Origin: a virus
Direction: 5' to 3' (one strand)
IMG/VR virus record: IMGVR_UViG_3300044961_000507
Span: 1-52,114 of that record
DNA: 52,114 nt
Numbering within the stretch: position 1 is the first letter of the stretch; every line of letters starts with the position of its first letter. This document shows, in pieces, positions 24,285 through 33,219 of this stretch. The translations under genes were made by a program, and so were the position numbers. Below the pieces are notes generated by a model. It saw only the letters and a program-made list of their open reading frames with translations. It ran no database searches and was not told where the DNA came from.

Positions 24285-24704
24285 ATGGCAAGTACAATAC
24301 CAATAGATGAAAATTTAAATATTTCTGAGGAAATAGCAGACTTCTTTTTGTTTTTATTAAATGAAGATAGGATACCTGTACCTAAACTAGGTTTATTGCA
24401 AATATTAGCAGCAAAGGCTAGGCCGGGATTGAATGCTGAAATTTTATCATCATCAATAATTTCAAGATTTGATGAGGTTGGAATACCTACTGGCCCATTA
24501 GAAGGAAATGCTCCTAATGTAATGGAAAATTTTGTAAAAATATTGTGTGAGGAATTTGTAGATGCTATACAGTCTGATATGAGAGTTGATTTAGCTTATG
24601 ATGCTGGAGCAACCGTTTCTGCAACAGGTGCAAACTCTGGTGGTCCAGTTCAGGTTGTTGGAGCTACTGTTGTTCCACATACTGGAGTTGGTATTGCAAG
24701 ATAA
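24285..24704 (+). CDS. Small baseplate-operon protein, unknown
   Basis: 139 aa. N-terminal helical half (NISEEIADFFLFLLNEDRIP) and a Gly/Val/Ala-rich, strand-like end (GGPVQVVGATVVPHTGVGIA). No domain is recognised. Follows the preceding gene by 3 nt; likely a virion component. Confidence 0.7.
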   Translation: MASTIPIDENLNISEEIADFFLFLLNEDRIPVPKLGLLQILAAKARPGLNAEILSSSIISRFDEVGIPTGPLEGNAPNVMENFVKILCEEFVDAIQSDMRVDLAYDAGATVSATGANSGGPVQVVGATVVPHTGVGIAR

Positions 24705-24710
24705 TATATT

Positions 24711-24935
24711 ATGAAAAAGACAAAAAAAGAATTGATGGAAGAGGCCTGTAAATTAGCTGATGAATATGAGCTAAAAAAACAGGTTGTTCAAAAAATCTTA
24801 GAAGATTTAGATAATATAAAAGAGTTTGGTGAAAAACATATTGCTGGCATGGCAACTGTTGAAGAAATAAAAAATGAAATGACAGAAATTGAAAAAAAAC
24901 ACGAATCAATTTTAGAAGAAATAAAAAAGGGATAA
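24711..24935 (+). CDS. Short coiled-coil protein
   Basis: 74 aa, highly charged and almost entirely helical (KKTKKELMEEACKLADEYEL; VVQKILEDLDNIKEFGEK). Coupled to the next gene by TAATATG. Could be a small tail or hub accessory or a chaperone. Confidence 0.7.
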   Translation: MKKTKKELMEEACKLADEYELKKQVVQKILEDLDNIKEFGEKHIAGMATVEEIKNEMTEIEKKHESILEEIKKG

Positions 24936-24936
24936 T

Positions 24937-25905
24937 ATGAGTTTAGATGCATTAGCAAAATCTCTGCTTGACACGAATGGGCAAAGTACTCATCGCTCAG
25001 AGCAACAATCTACTGGGAATAGATTGTTGTATCCTGCTATTGTTGTAAACACAAATGATTATACAGAACAAAATAGGATTACAGCTAGAATTATAAATTT
25101 AGACCAAGATGAAAATGTTGCTGGTGGTAAAGATAGAGATACTACAGATGATAACTTGAAAATGTGCATTCCTTTAATGCCTCAATTTATGTTTGTTAAA
25201 CCACAGGTTGGTGAAATGGTTTTTATTATAATGGAAAATCCTCGTGATGAATCTGCCGCTAGATATTATATAGGGCCTATAATAAACACGAAAACAAAGT
25301 TAAGATTCCAAAGTTATGCAGATGCTGTAAAAATATTTGATTATACAGAATTTAGTGTAAATGCACAAACTCAAAAAGACCCCAGAATTTCATCTTTATT
25401 TCCTACAGATGCTGACGTAGCAATTCAAGGAAGAAATGATTCTGACTTAGTTTTAAGACCAAGAGAAGTTTATTTGGTAGCAGGTAAGTTTAAATTAAAT
25501 ACTTTAGAAGCAAACACAGACTCACCTTCTTATTTGCAATTAATTCAGAGAGATAATGCAAACCCAGAAAACTTTGGACTATTAACTTCTTATTCGCAAA
25601 CAAATTTAGTATCAACTAATATAAACATTTACTCTCCTAAAGGAAAATTTAGAGGTAGAGAGTTAGAAGCTTATGAAGTAAATAATGACCTAAAGTCTTT
25701 TGGAGATTTAGCCAAATCACTACACCCTACTGTGTTTGGTGATGAACTTGTTAAATTATTGGATTTGATAATTAGAACAATGTTAACTCATATACATACA
25801 CCACAAGCACCATTAACACCAAATCAATTTTCTACTGAATTGACTCAATATACAGTTCAAGGTAAATTGCAAAATTTACTTTCTCAATACGTAAGAATTA
25901 ATTAA
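24937..25905 (+). CDS. gp5-like baseplate hub/spike protein (OB-fold)
   Basis: 322 aa. The N-terminal OB-fold region contains NRLLYPAIVVNTNDYTEQNR, TARIINLDQDENV and the strand pair VGEMVFIIMENPRDESAARY, YYIGPII, characteristic of T4 gp5-type hub proteins that cap the tail tube. No lysozyme domain or triple-stranded spike repeat follows; instead residues 130-250 are strand-rich and the last 60 residues (LLDLIIRTMLTHIHTPQAPL) are helical. Probable central hub of the baseplate. It meets the minus-strand gene tail to tail (4-nt overlap of stops). Confidence 0.75.
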   Translation: MSLDALAKSLLDTNGQSTHRSEQQSTGNRLLYPAIVVNTNDYTEQNRITARIINLDQDENVAGGKDRDTTDDNLKMCIPLMPQFMFVKPQVGEMVFIIMENPRDESAARYYIGPIINTKTKLRFQSYADAVKIFDYTEFSVNAQTQKDPRISSLFPTDADVAIQGRNDSDLVLRPREVYLVAGKFKLNTLEANTDSPSYLQLIQRDNANPENFGLLTSYSQTNLVSTNINIYSPKGKFRGRELEAYEVNNDLKSFGDLAKSLHPTVFGDELVKLLDLIIRTMLTHIHTPQAPLTPNQFSTELTQYTVQGKLQNLLSQYVRIN

Positions 25906-27326
25906 AAAGGTCTAGCTACTTTGAATTTTATTTTTTCTGGAGCTATTCTAGACGTACCAAGTTCATTTATTTTAAACTGTATTTCATAAGTTTGATTTTC
26001 CAACAACCAACTTGTCTCTAATACAAAATAATTACTTTGGCATTTATTCATCACAGCTTGGTTAATAGAAGTCCAAGGTATACATTCAATTTGATTATTC
26101 ATTATCAATCTATACTGTAAATCATAAGGAGTTTTAGGAACATTAGTAGAGAAGTTAACTCTTAAATCGCAATAAACTCTTATGCTTTCATTGTTCCAAA
26201 CAGTTCCTCCATTTTCTAAACCGTATGTTACTATTGAATAATGATTAACTTGCGGTGCATTACTTAAATAATAGTTGTCTTGTACAACAAATGTTTGAGT
26301 TATATCTTGTTGGTCGTATCCAGGATTAAAAGTAACACCATTCCAAATATCTTTAAACTGCTGTCCTTTTGATGCTCCGCTCATCCATACTTCAACATAA
26401 TAAACACCTCTTTCTACTTGTACAGGAGTTAAACCAGTATAAACATCTACATTAGAAGAGTTTTTAATTGTTACAGTTGAAGAAGAGAAGAAATTTGCAG
26501 AGTTATTTCCACTGAATGTATATAAAAATAACTTACATGGCCTGTTGTTAGAAACAGATAGTCTATCATCAACATAACTTTGATTATATTTAACTTCTAA
26601 ATATGGTTTAAATGCTGTATTGGTTTTTTCTGTGAAAAAAGAAGCTACGTATCTTGTGTCTGTACTTAAAAGTTCATAGTCTCTTCTGAAAGCTACTGCA
26701 ACACCAAAGTTAGAAGAGCCACCACTCAACCAATTATTTACTATTGGTGTAATGTCCATTTCTATATTCTCATTGCCTATATCAAAGTGTTGTGTAGCAT
26801 AATAAGTGACAGCTGTTGAAGCTGTTGGGTTGTTATAAATTCCAGGCTCATCCCAAGAATTCATTAAGGTGGCAGAATCCCAATTTGAATATCCTGTTAA
26901 ATAAGGGTTTCCGATTTGTTTTGCAACATAAAAATCTTTAACCATATCATAACCTCTACCCTCATCCCAATCTTTGTTTATTGGAAAGCAAATTAAATCA
27001 TAAGAAGCAGCTATTTGTTTTTCAAGAACATCAAACTCAAACTCTCTTTCTAAAACTTTGTCTCTTGGTGCTGTATTGGTCATTTTTAACTTATAAGAAA
27101 CCACGTTATTTTCGTTAATATCTTTAGCTAAAAACTTATTTTGAAGGTCCTCAAGGTCAAAATAAACTATAAAACGGGATATTGAATTTCTTTTCTCTAA
27201 AGAAGAGTCTCCACCACCACCGCCATACCATAATTCTGTAACGGCATTTTGGCCAGAGTTGTATCTTTTGTAGTAACCACTGGCGATAGTGTTGCTTTTG
27301 CTAGGATATATTCTAAAAATTCCCAT
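25902..27326 (-). CDS. DNRLRE-domain-like virion protein, encoded on the opposite strand
   Basis: 474 aa. The N-terminal 250 residues match the DNRLRE pattern: ISRFIVYFDLEDLQNKFLAK, SYKLKMTNTAPRDKVLEREF, ICFPINKDWDEGRGYDM and MDITPIVNNWLSGGSSNFGV ('D.T..V..W..G...N.G'). DNRLRE domains occur in carbohydrate-acting surface proteins. The C-terminal half holds two or more Ig-like strand-rich modules (GVYYVEVWMSGASKG; NQTYEIQFKINELGTS). Probably a fibre or adhesin component. It reads against the surrounding baseplate genes and has its own TATTTAT signal 15 nt upstream of the ATG. Confidence 0.75.
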   Translation of the reverse strand: MGIFRIYPSKSNTIASGYYKRYNSGQNAVTELWYGGGGGDSSLEKRNSISRFIVYFDLEDLQNKFLAKDINENNVVSYKLKMTNTAPRDKVLEREFEFDVLEKQIAASYDLICFPINKDWDEGRGYDMVKDFYVAKQIGNPYLTGYSNWDSATLMNSWDEPGIYNNPTASTAVTYYATQHFDIGNENIEMDITPIVNNWLSGGSSNFGVAVAFRRDYELLSTDTRYVASFFTEKTNTAFKPYLEVKYNQSYVDDRLSVSNNRPCKLFLYTFSGNNSANFFSSSTVTIKNSSNVDVYTGLTPVQVERGVYYVEVWMSGASKGQQFKDIWNGVTFNPGYDQQDITQTFVVQDNYYLSNAPQVNHYSIVTYGLENGGTVWNNESIRVYCDLRVNFSTNVPKTPYDLQYRLIMNNQIECIPWTSINQAVMNKCQSNYFVLETSWLLENQTYEIQFKINELGTSRIAPEKIKFKVARPF

Positions 27327-27340
27327 CTTTTGATTTTACT

Positions 27341-27350
27341 TATAAATATC
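27341..27350 (-). promoter_or_regulatory. Candidate phage late promoter (minus strand)
   Basis: On the minus strand GATATTTATA, TATTTAT at 27348-27342, 15 nt before the ATG at 27326. No T tract precedes it. It stands back to back with the plus-strand copy at 27361-27383. Confidence 0.5.
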
Positions 27351-27360
27351 TATTTATTTA

Positions 27361-27383
27361 TTTTTTTTGGTTACCTATTTATA
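27361..27383 (+). promoter_or_regulatory. Candidate phage late promoter (plus strand)
   Basis: Eight T (27361-27368), 7-nt spacer, TATTTAT at 27376-27382 followed by ATTTAAA, 18 nt before the ATG of the gp25-like gene. Confidence 0.65.
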
Positions 27384-27400
27384 TTTAAATCACTAGAAGA

Positions 27401-27787
27401 ATGTCAATTAGTATTAGATTTCCTTTTCAGGACAGTTTTGAAGGTGGAATGTTTAGGTCCACAAAAACTACTGCAGAAACAGTAAGGAGTAATCTTATTG
27501 CCCTTCTCACTCTAAAAAAGAGACAAAGGCCTATGGATATAAACCTTTATTCTCCTTTATATGATTATATCATGGAGCCTTGGGATGAGATTTCTTCTTC
27601 TGAATTAAAAAGCGCTTTGATTCTGAAAATACAAACTTATATTCCAGAAATAAACGTTCAAGATATTGTGTTTTCTTTTGATGAAGGTACTTTGGTTTTA
27701 ACTACAAAAATAGTATATGAAATTCCTGATTTAGGAGACATGCAGGATGAAATAGTTATAGATTTACAAACTGAACAAATTGATTAA
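27401..27787 (+). CDS. gp25-like baseplate wedge protein
   Basis: 128 aa, the usual size of the GPW/gp25 family. Diagnostic region: SNLIALLTLKKRQRPMDINL and YSPLYDYIMEPWDEIS (family form RPMxPxFGxxLxxLIFEP), followed by IPEINVQDIVFSFDEGTLVL. In T4 and all contractile systems (TssE) gp25 joins sheath to baseplate and triggers sheath assembly. First gene of a wedge operon; 2 nt before the gp6-like gene. Confidence 0.93.
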   Translation: MSISIRFPFQDSFEGGMFRSTKTTAETVRSNLIALLTLKKRQRPMDINLYSPLYDYIMEPWDEISSSELKSALILKIQTYIPEINVQDIVFSFDEGTLVLTTKIVYEIPDLGDMQDEIVIDLQTEQID

Positions 27788-27789
27788 AT

Positions 27790-29649
27790 ATGGCCCAAAA
27801 ACCGCAAATAAATTATTTAAATAGGGATTATACAACTATACGTGAAGATTTAATAACCTATTTGAAAGCTTTTTACCCAGACCAGTGGCAAGATTTTAAT
27901 GTAGCTTCTCCGGGTATGGCATTACTAGACTTAAATGCCTATGTTGGTGACTTATTATCTTATGCTACAGACAAGAGGTATAATGAGCTGTTTTTAGATG
28001 GTTTGGCTGAAAGGAAATCGGCTTATAGAATGGCAAAAACTTTTGGTTATAAAATACCTGGTTTTAGACCTGCAATCACAGTTGCAGATATTATTATAGA
28101 GGTTCCAGCTACAGCTGACGGACCAAATCCAGCTTACTTACCAATCATAAGACCGGGAATGCAAATTAAAGGAGCAGGGCAAATTTTTGAAACAACAGCA
28201 GAAGTAGATTTTTCAAAAGATTTTAGCGAAGATGGAATTGCAAACAGAATTATAGAGCCAGTTTTAAATGGTAATCAAGATATTATTAGATACAGACTCA
28301 TAAAAAGAGAAAAAATAAAAGCTGGAGTAACAAAAATTTTTAAGAAAGAAATATCTGCAGATGAAGCTATTCCGTTTTTTGAATTAACACTACCAGATAC
28401 TAATGTTTTAGAGATTTCTAATGCTATAATTTTTACAGGGCAATTAGGGATTACAAGAACTCCAACCTATCAAGAGTTTAATGATTTTGATTTAAGATAT
28501 TGGGAGGTTGATGATTTGCCAGATGACAAGATTTTTATGGAAGATGATACTACATTGTCTTCAACAGATTCTGTTGTAGTTGGTAGATATGTTGAAGTAG
28601 AACAAAGATTTACTAAAGAATTTATGGCTGATGGAACATGTAAGCTAATGTTTGGGGGTGGTTCACCAGATTATAATGCTTATGAATCTTACATAACATC
28701 TTTAGAAGGAGAAAAATGCCCACCAAATGATTTAGATATTTCAAATATTTTATTGAATACATCTTTAGGTAAGACAGTTCCAGCTAACTCTACTTTGTTT
28801 ATTAAATATAGGGTTGGAGGTGGTCCATCCAGTAATGTAGGGGCTAATACTTTACAGGAGGTTTCAAATGTTGATGCTGTAATGGAAGGTCCAGACGCTG
28901 CATTAGCTCAAAGAGTAATTTCTTCAATTAGAGCGAACAACCCAATACCAGCTATAGGAGGTGTAGGATTGCCAAGTGTTGAAGAAATTAAAAATCATAT
29001 TGCAGCTAATTTCGCCACTCAAAAAAGATGTGTTACTCTTGAAGATTATATTGCTAGGTCATATCAAATGCCTGGAAAATATGGTGCTCCTTTTAGAATC
29101 TATGGAATGGTAGAGGATAATAAGGTTAAAATGTATATACTTACGAGAGATGGAAATGGAAATCTTCTTTCAATTTCAACATCTGAAATTAAAAATAACC
29201 TTTTAAGATTTCTTACTCCATATAGAATGATTAATGATTTTGTTGAAATAAATGATGGTAAAGTCGTGAATCTTCAAATAGAAATAGACTTATTCATTGA
29301 TAGAAACTACAATCCAAGTGAAATAAAATCAAATGCTATAAAAGTAGTAACAGATTTTTTTAATATTGAAAAATGGGAAATGAATCAAAATATATATGTT
29401 TCACAAGTTGTTGATATTTTAAGAGAGGTTCCGGGAGTAATAAATGTTGTGGATATTAGATTTTTCAATATGGAAGGCGGAGGTTATTCTAATACAATAT
29501 GTTCACAGGTTGGAAATAATAAAACTCAGACTTTAAATGGTGGATATAGAACAAATATTGTTTTAGTTGATAATACCATTATAGGAACCCCAATTTCTAT
29601 GTTTGAAATAAAATACCCAGAAAAAGATATTTTATGTCGTGTAGGATAA
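27790..29649 (+). CDS. gp6-like baseplate wedge protein
   Basis: 619 aa, close to T4 gp6 length. N-terminus: YLNRDYTTIREDLITYLKAF, DFNVASPGMALLDLNAYVGD, LLSYATDKRYNELFLDGLAE and RKSAYRMAKTFGYKIPGFRP, a hallmark of gp6/J-type wedge proteins. The C-terminal part (KRCVTLEDYIARSYQMPGKY, VVDILREVPGVINVVDI) is the conserved gp6 beta and Baseplate_J region. gp6 dimers form the iris ring of the baseplate. Gene order gp25-gp6 is the same as in T4. Confidence 0.95.
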   Translation: MAQKPQINYLNRDYTTIREDLITYLKAFYPDQWQDFNVASPGMALLDLNAYVGDLLSYATDKRYNELFLDGLAERKSAYRMAKTFGYKIPGFRPAITVADIIIEVPATADGPNPAYLPIIRPGMQIKGAGQIFETTAEVDFSKDFSEDGIANRIIEPVLNGNQDIIRYRLIKREKIKAGVTKIFKKEISADEAIPFFELTLPDTNVLEISNAIIFTGQLGITRTPTYQEFNDFDLRYWEVDDLPDDKIFMEDDTTLSSTDSVVVGRYVEVEQRFTKEFMADGTCKLMFGGGSPDYNAYESYITSLEGEKCPPNDLDISNILLNTSLGKTVPANSTLFIKYRVGGGPSSNVGANTLQEVSNVDAVMEGPDAALAQRVISSIRANNPIPAIGGVGLPSVEEIKNHIAANFATQKRCVTLEDYIARSYQMPGKYGAPFRIYGMVEDNKVKMYILTRDGNGNLLSISTSEIKNNLLRFLTPYRMINDFVEINDGKVVNLQIEIDLFIDRNYNPSEIKSNAIKVVTDFFNIEKWEMNQNIYVSQVVDILREVPGVINVVDIRFFNMEGGGYSNTICSQVGNNKTQTLNGGYRTNIVLVDNTIIGTPISMFEIKYPEKDILCRVG

Positions 29650-29708
29650 TTTACTAATAATCAAATAATTAATTGTTATTATTTTTTCTGGAAAATTTAT
29701 TTTTTACA

Positions 29709-30183
29709 TGTATTTATCTGTGTGTTAACAAAAAATTTTCCACTACACAGGTTGCTTCAGTTATTGGAATTAGTTCTGCAGGTGTTTCTAAGGTAATAAA
29801 AAGAAATAATATTAATTTAAGGAATAACAAAAAAAGAACAAGGTGTATATGACCATATATATTTAAAACGTACTGGATTTACTTATCAAGAATTTCAAAA
29901 GCGTCTCCCTGAATTTAAAAAGTATTATCAAAAAGTTAGGTATATAACCAACAAACAACCATTACATACGTTAAAAAATTTTAATAAAAGAGGTAAAGCT
30001 GGTAAAATTGGTGCATACCATCTTGACCATAAATTTTCTATAATTGAAGGATTTAAAAAAAACATAAGTCCAGATATAATAGGCAACATTGCCAACCTTC
30101 ATATGATTCCCTGGGAAATAAATGTAATGAAACAAGGAGATTGTTGTATTGAATTAGAAGAGCTTATTAATTCTATCAACTAA
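29709..30183 (+). pseudogene. Frameshifted HNH homing endonuclease
   Basis: Two open pieces in different frames make one protein. Piece 1 (to about 29828): NKKFSTTQVASVIGISSAGV, SKVIKRNNINLRNN, a helix-turn-helix. Piece 2 (from about 29830 to TAA at 30181-30183): EQGVYDHIYLKRTGFTYQEF, KRGKAGKIGAYHLDHKFSII, GNIANLHMIPWEINVMKQG, the HNH core (H-x-D-H, then N-L-x-M-I-P-W). Removing one A from the seven-A run at 29829-29835 joins them in frame (N-K-K-E-Q-G). The front is also damaged: the ATG at 29708 is out of frame with piece 1. The element sits between the gp6-like stop and its terminator; the 610-bp gap holds nothing else. Confidence 0.82.
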
Positions 30184-30190
30184 ATAAGTT

Positions 30191-30220
30191 AAAGGCTCCT
30201 TTTGGAGCCTTTATTTTTTT
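30191..30220 (+). terminator. Rho-independent terminator of the wedge operon
   Basis: Perfect stem AAAGGCTCC (30191-30199) and GGAGCCTTT (30204-30212), loop TTTT, followed by a T run. It presumably terminated the gp25-gp6 unit before the HNH element entered. Confidence 0.92.
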
Positions 30221-30236
30221 ATGTACTCTATTTATA
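30214..30236 (+). promoter_or_regulatory. Candidate phage late promoter
   Basis: Seven T (30214-30220, shared with the terminator tail), 8-nt spacer, TATTTAT at 30229-30235 followed by ATTTTAAA, 24 nt before the ATG at 30260. Confidence 0.6.
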
Positions 30237-30259
30237 TTTTAAAGGATTATTTCTTATAA

Positions 30260-33217
30260 ATGAATAAAAAAGAGCAAATATTTTTAAAGAATTTTAGAAC
30301 AGGTACAACCATGTATTTGTTCTCAGATAGGTTAATTGATTTAAAACCCAATTTCCCAAGAACAGAAATATACCCTTCTTATGTTACATTGAACACATTA
30401 AACCAACCAACTGGTTTATATTTTGAAAGTGGAGAAACACTTTATCATTTAGTTCAAAATGGAACAAATAGTTTATATTACAACGTTCCACTTAGTGCTG
30501 TAGTTGGTACAAATTATGTTACTGGAGGAACAATAATTGCTGTAAGTAATGTTTCATTAACTTCAGAAAATATTCAATTAAAACAAAATATTTTTGAACA
30601 ATCTATTAGTGCTTTAACTAATGGGGCATATACAAATTATTATTTCAATAAAACTGAAGAAATTGATGATTTTTATGTTGATATTGGTATAAAAAGAACT
30701 TTTGGCACTTTAGATACTTTAAAGATTTATAATACACCCGTAAACAGTGTACCTACACAAGAAGCTAGAACTGGAGTAGTATTTGGTAGATTAGTAGCTG
30801 TTCAAAATCTTAAAAATGATAATGGTGATTTTATAAAAATTCCACTAAAAAACGTACCTATTGGTATATTTAATCCTAGTGAAACATACCCTACATCTTT
30901 CTCTGTAAATGAGAATGGAGAAAGGATAACTTTAAATTTAAAGGAAAGTGCTATTCCTTCTGAATATTTTAACATTGATAGTTATACTGATGATGTTAAT
31001 AACTATTTAAGAAGTGGTTCTGGATTTACAACTGTTCCTCCAGAATTTAAATACATTACAAAAACAAATGATAATGGTGAGTTTATAATTTACAATGCAC
31101 CTACTGGTTCTCAAAATATTATTTTTGAAGTAGATTTATTTAAGCAAGGCTTAACGAAAGATGAAATTGCTTTAAACAATTTCCCTTTCCCTGTAAATAA
31201 TGATGAAAATATTGACAAAATCCCAAGCTTCTTTTTTAGACAAGTTCCTGTAGAAGTTGTTCCAGCTTGGGGGTTAGGACAAACTGGATATACAGAAGTA
31301 AATATTAATGCTAATATCGACCTTAGAAAATGGGCTACATATATTTTCCCTCCAGTCGGATTTTATGGAAGAAAGCTTGAACAGGCAGTAGCGGCAAACG
31401 CAGCCAATTCTCTTAAAATAGAAATAAGAGATATGACTCAGCCATTAAATAAAATAAGAAAACCTTCAAGAGTTGCAGTCGTTCCAAATGATTTAGATAG
31501 ACAAGAAGGGGCTGAATACTTATGGTTTAATGAGCTTTCTCAAAGTAGAAATAAATTAGAGTTTTATCAATTTGGTTGTCATGTAATAAAATTACAAGCT
31601 AATTTATATGACCCAGAGGGTTATCAAACAGATAAAAATGGTAATGCTACAACAAATAAAGGTGTTTGGCTTGCTGCTTATCAGTTTAACATGTACATTA
31701 AAAAAGATGTTTCTACAAGGAAAACTGGTGCAATCAGAGAATGGGTTGGTGCAATAAATGGAGTTCATACTCTTTCTCATTTTGATTTAAATTATGCAGC
31801 ATCAAATGCAAATGTTCCAGATGATGCTTTAGAAAAAATAGGAGAATTTCCTTATGAAAAACCCTGGACTATCAATTATCCAACAAGATATAATATACCA
31901 GCAAGACCAACTTCTGTAAGAATATCTGGAGTCTCAGGTAGAGCTGTTTATGGTACAGTTGGAAGTGATATGATTTACTATACAGAAGACCCAAATTATG
32001 CTGATGGAGATTTGGTAGGAACTCAAGTTTGGGGTCTTGGTGTTGGAGGTTTTGGTGTACAACAATATAATGGTGTATGGTTCCCAAATAGAATTTCTCA
32101 CGTAGCCACAAAGGGTTATATGTATAAATACGAAAGAGGAGTAGCTTATAATGAAAGTTATGCAAATGGATATGAACCTTTTTGGGGTCCTTCTACAAAT
32201 AGGCCTTTTGGTGGTTCATCTAACGTGTTAAATGGAGAGAAATATCAAAGGTTGGAATGTGGTTATGGTTATTTTATGAAACCACAAGGGTGGCCAAGAT
32301 TAATACAAGAATTGTGGTATAGTGATACACCCTATTACCCAGATTATGAAATTGGATTTGGTTCAAATACTTATGGCGACCCAAATAATCCAGGGCCTGG
32401 GGTTTCTGCTGCTGGAGTGAGATATGGGTTTTATTCACCATACTCACATCCTAATGATATTTACAATTTTGATAACCAAAATTTTGCTTTGTCATTAGAT
32501 ACTAGAAACAATATTAAAAATGGAACAATAGATATTTATAGAATTATAGATTCTGGTACCGATAATATTACTACTCCAGAAAGCTTTGTAATTCCTACTT
32601 ATGTAAGGTTAGAGTGTAAACAAACATCAAGATGCTATACTAATACTTATGGAGTACCTGCTTGGAAATTGATACATCAAGGAACTTTTAAAGTAAAAGT
32701 ACAATTTTATTTTGGGGGCTCTAATCCATCTGTTGTATGTAATGATGGAAATGGTAATGTGTATAGTCCTTATATAAATGGGCAAGTTATAGATTTTTAT
32801 CCGGGTGGATTTTTTCAATCAAGTGATGCTTCATCACTTGCTTATGTTGGTTTAAATTTACCTGGGAATTCTAGTTTTGATTTTTTAACCAATAAATATA
32901 CTGCAGCTGTTTATAGATTAGAGGCAAATATTGTAAGAAGAAATCATACTTCACAAGGTGGTAATAGTACTCAACAATGGTATTATGGAAATACTTTTTC
33001 CCTTCCAGCGCAATCAAGTGGTTGGGGAACTTGGTATGTAAACATGGAAGGAACAGGTTCAAGTAATGGTGTAGTACATAGAGGTTTGAGTGATGATTTT
33101 AATTACGGAGGTTCAACATATGACTGGGATAGTAGCTTTTTAGGTGATAAAGAAAATCCTTGGGCTATTAGAATAGATACGATAGACCCGTCAACTTATA
33201 ATGGTTATTATTTATAA
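30260..33217 (+). CDS. Large virion structural protein (baseplate/fibre), 985 aa
   Basis: 985 aa following the gp6-like gene, the position of gp7 in T4, but sequence similarity to gp7 was not seen. The N-terminal 120 residues are strand-rich (TTMYLFSDRLIDLKPNFPRT). A prealbumin-like module sits near 270-310 (TNDNGEFIIYNAPTGSQNII). Residues 480-700 are rich in Gly, Tyr, Trp and Asn (GVGGFGVQQYNGVWFPNR; GYGYFMKPQGWPRLIQELWY), typical of adhesins. No signal peptide or enzymatic motif. Probably part of the baseplate periphery or a fibre; it begins a 30260-35922 unit. Confidence 0.75.
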   Translation: MNKKEQIFLKNFRTGTTMYLFSDRLIDLKPNFPRTEIYPSYVTLNTLNQPTGLYFESGETLYHLVQNGTNSLYYNVPLSAVVGTNYVTGGTIIAVSNVSLTSENIQLKQNIFEQSISALTNGAYTNYYFNKTEEIDDFYVDIGIKRTFGTLDTLKIYNTPVNSVPTQEARTGVVFGRLVAVQNLKNDNGDFIKIPLKNVPIGIFNPSETYPTSFSVNENGERITLNLKESAIPSEYFNIDSYTDDVNNYLRSGSGFTTVPPEFKYITKTNDNGEFIIYNAPTGSQNIIFEVDLFKQGLTKDEIALNNFPFPVNNDENIDKIPSFFFRQVPVEVVPAWGLGQTGYTEVNINANIDLRKWATYIFPPVGFYGRKLEQAVAANAANSLKIEIRDMTQPLNKIRKPSRVAVVPNDLDRQEGAEYLWFNELSQSRNKLEFYQFGCHVIKLQANLYDPEGYQTDKNGNATTNKGVWLAAYQFNMYIKKDVSTRKTGAIREWVGAINGVHTLSHFDLNYAASNANVPDDALEKIGEFPYEKPWTINYPTRYNIPARPTSVRISGVSGRAVYGTVGSDMIYYTEDPNYADGDLVGTQVWGLGVGGFGVQQYNGVWFPNRISHVATKGYMYKYERGVAYNESYANGYEPFWGPSTNRPFGGSSNVLNGEKYQRLECGYGYFMKPQGWPRLIQELWYSDTPYYPDYEIGFGSNTYGDPNNPGPGVSAAGVRYGFYSPYSHPNDIYNFDNQNFALSLDTRNNIKNGTIDIYRIIDSGTDNITTPESFVIPTYVRLECKQTSRCYTNTYGVPAWKLIHQGTFKVKVQFYFGGSNPSVVCNDGNGNVYSPYINGQVIDFYPGGFFQSSDASSLAYVGLNLPGNSSFDFLTNKYTAAVYRLEANIVRRNHTSQGGNSTQQWYYGNTFSLPAQSSGWGTWYVNMEGTGSSNGVVHRGLSDDFNYGGSTYDWDSSFLGDKENPWAIRIDTIDPSTYNGYYL

Positions 33218-33219
33218 AA

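Noticed and set aside
31872-32165. Minus-strand ORF of 97 aa, and similar ones at 32627-33062 and 35060-35817
   Set aside because: Shadows of the large plus-strand adhesin genes; composition dominated by Tyr, Leu and Ile from reversed codons.
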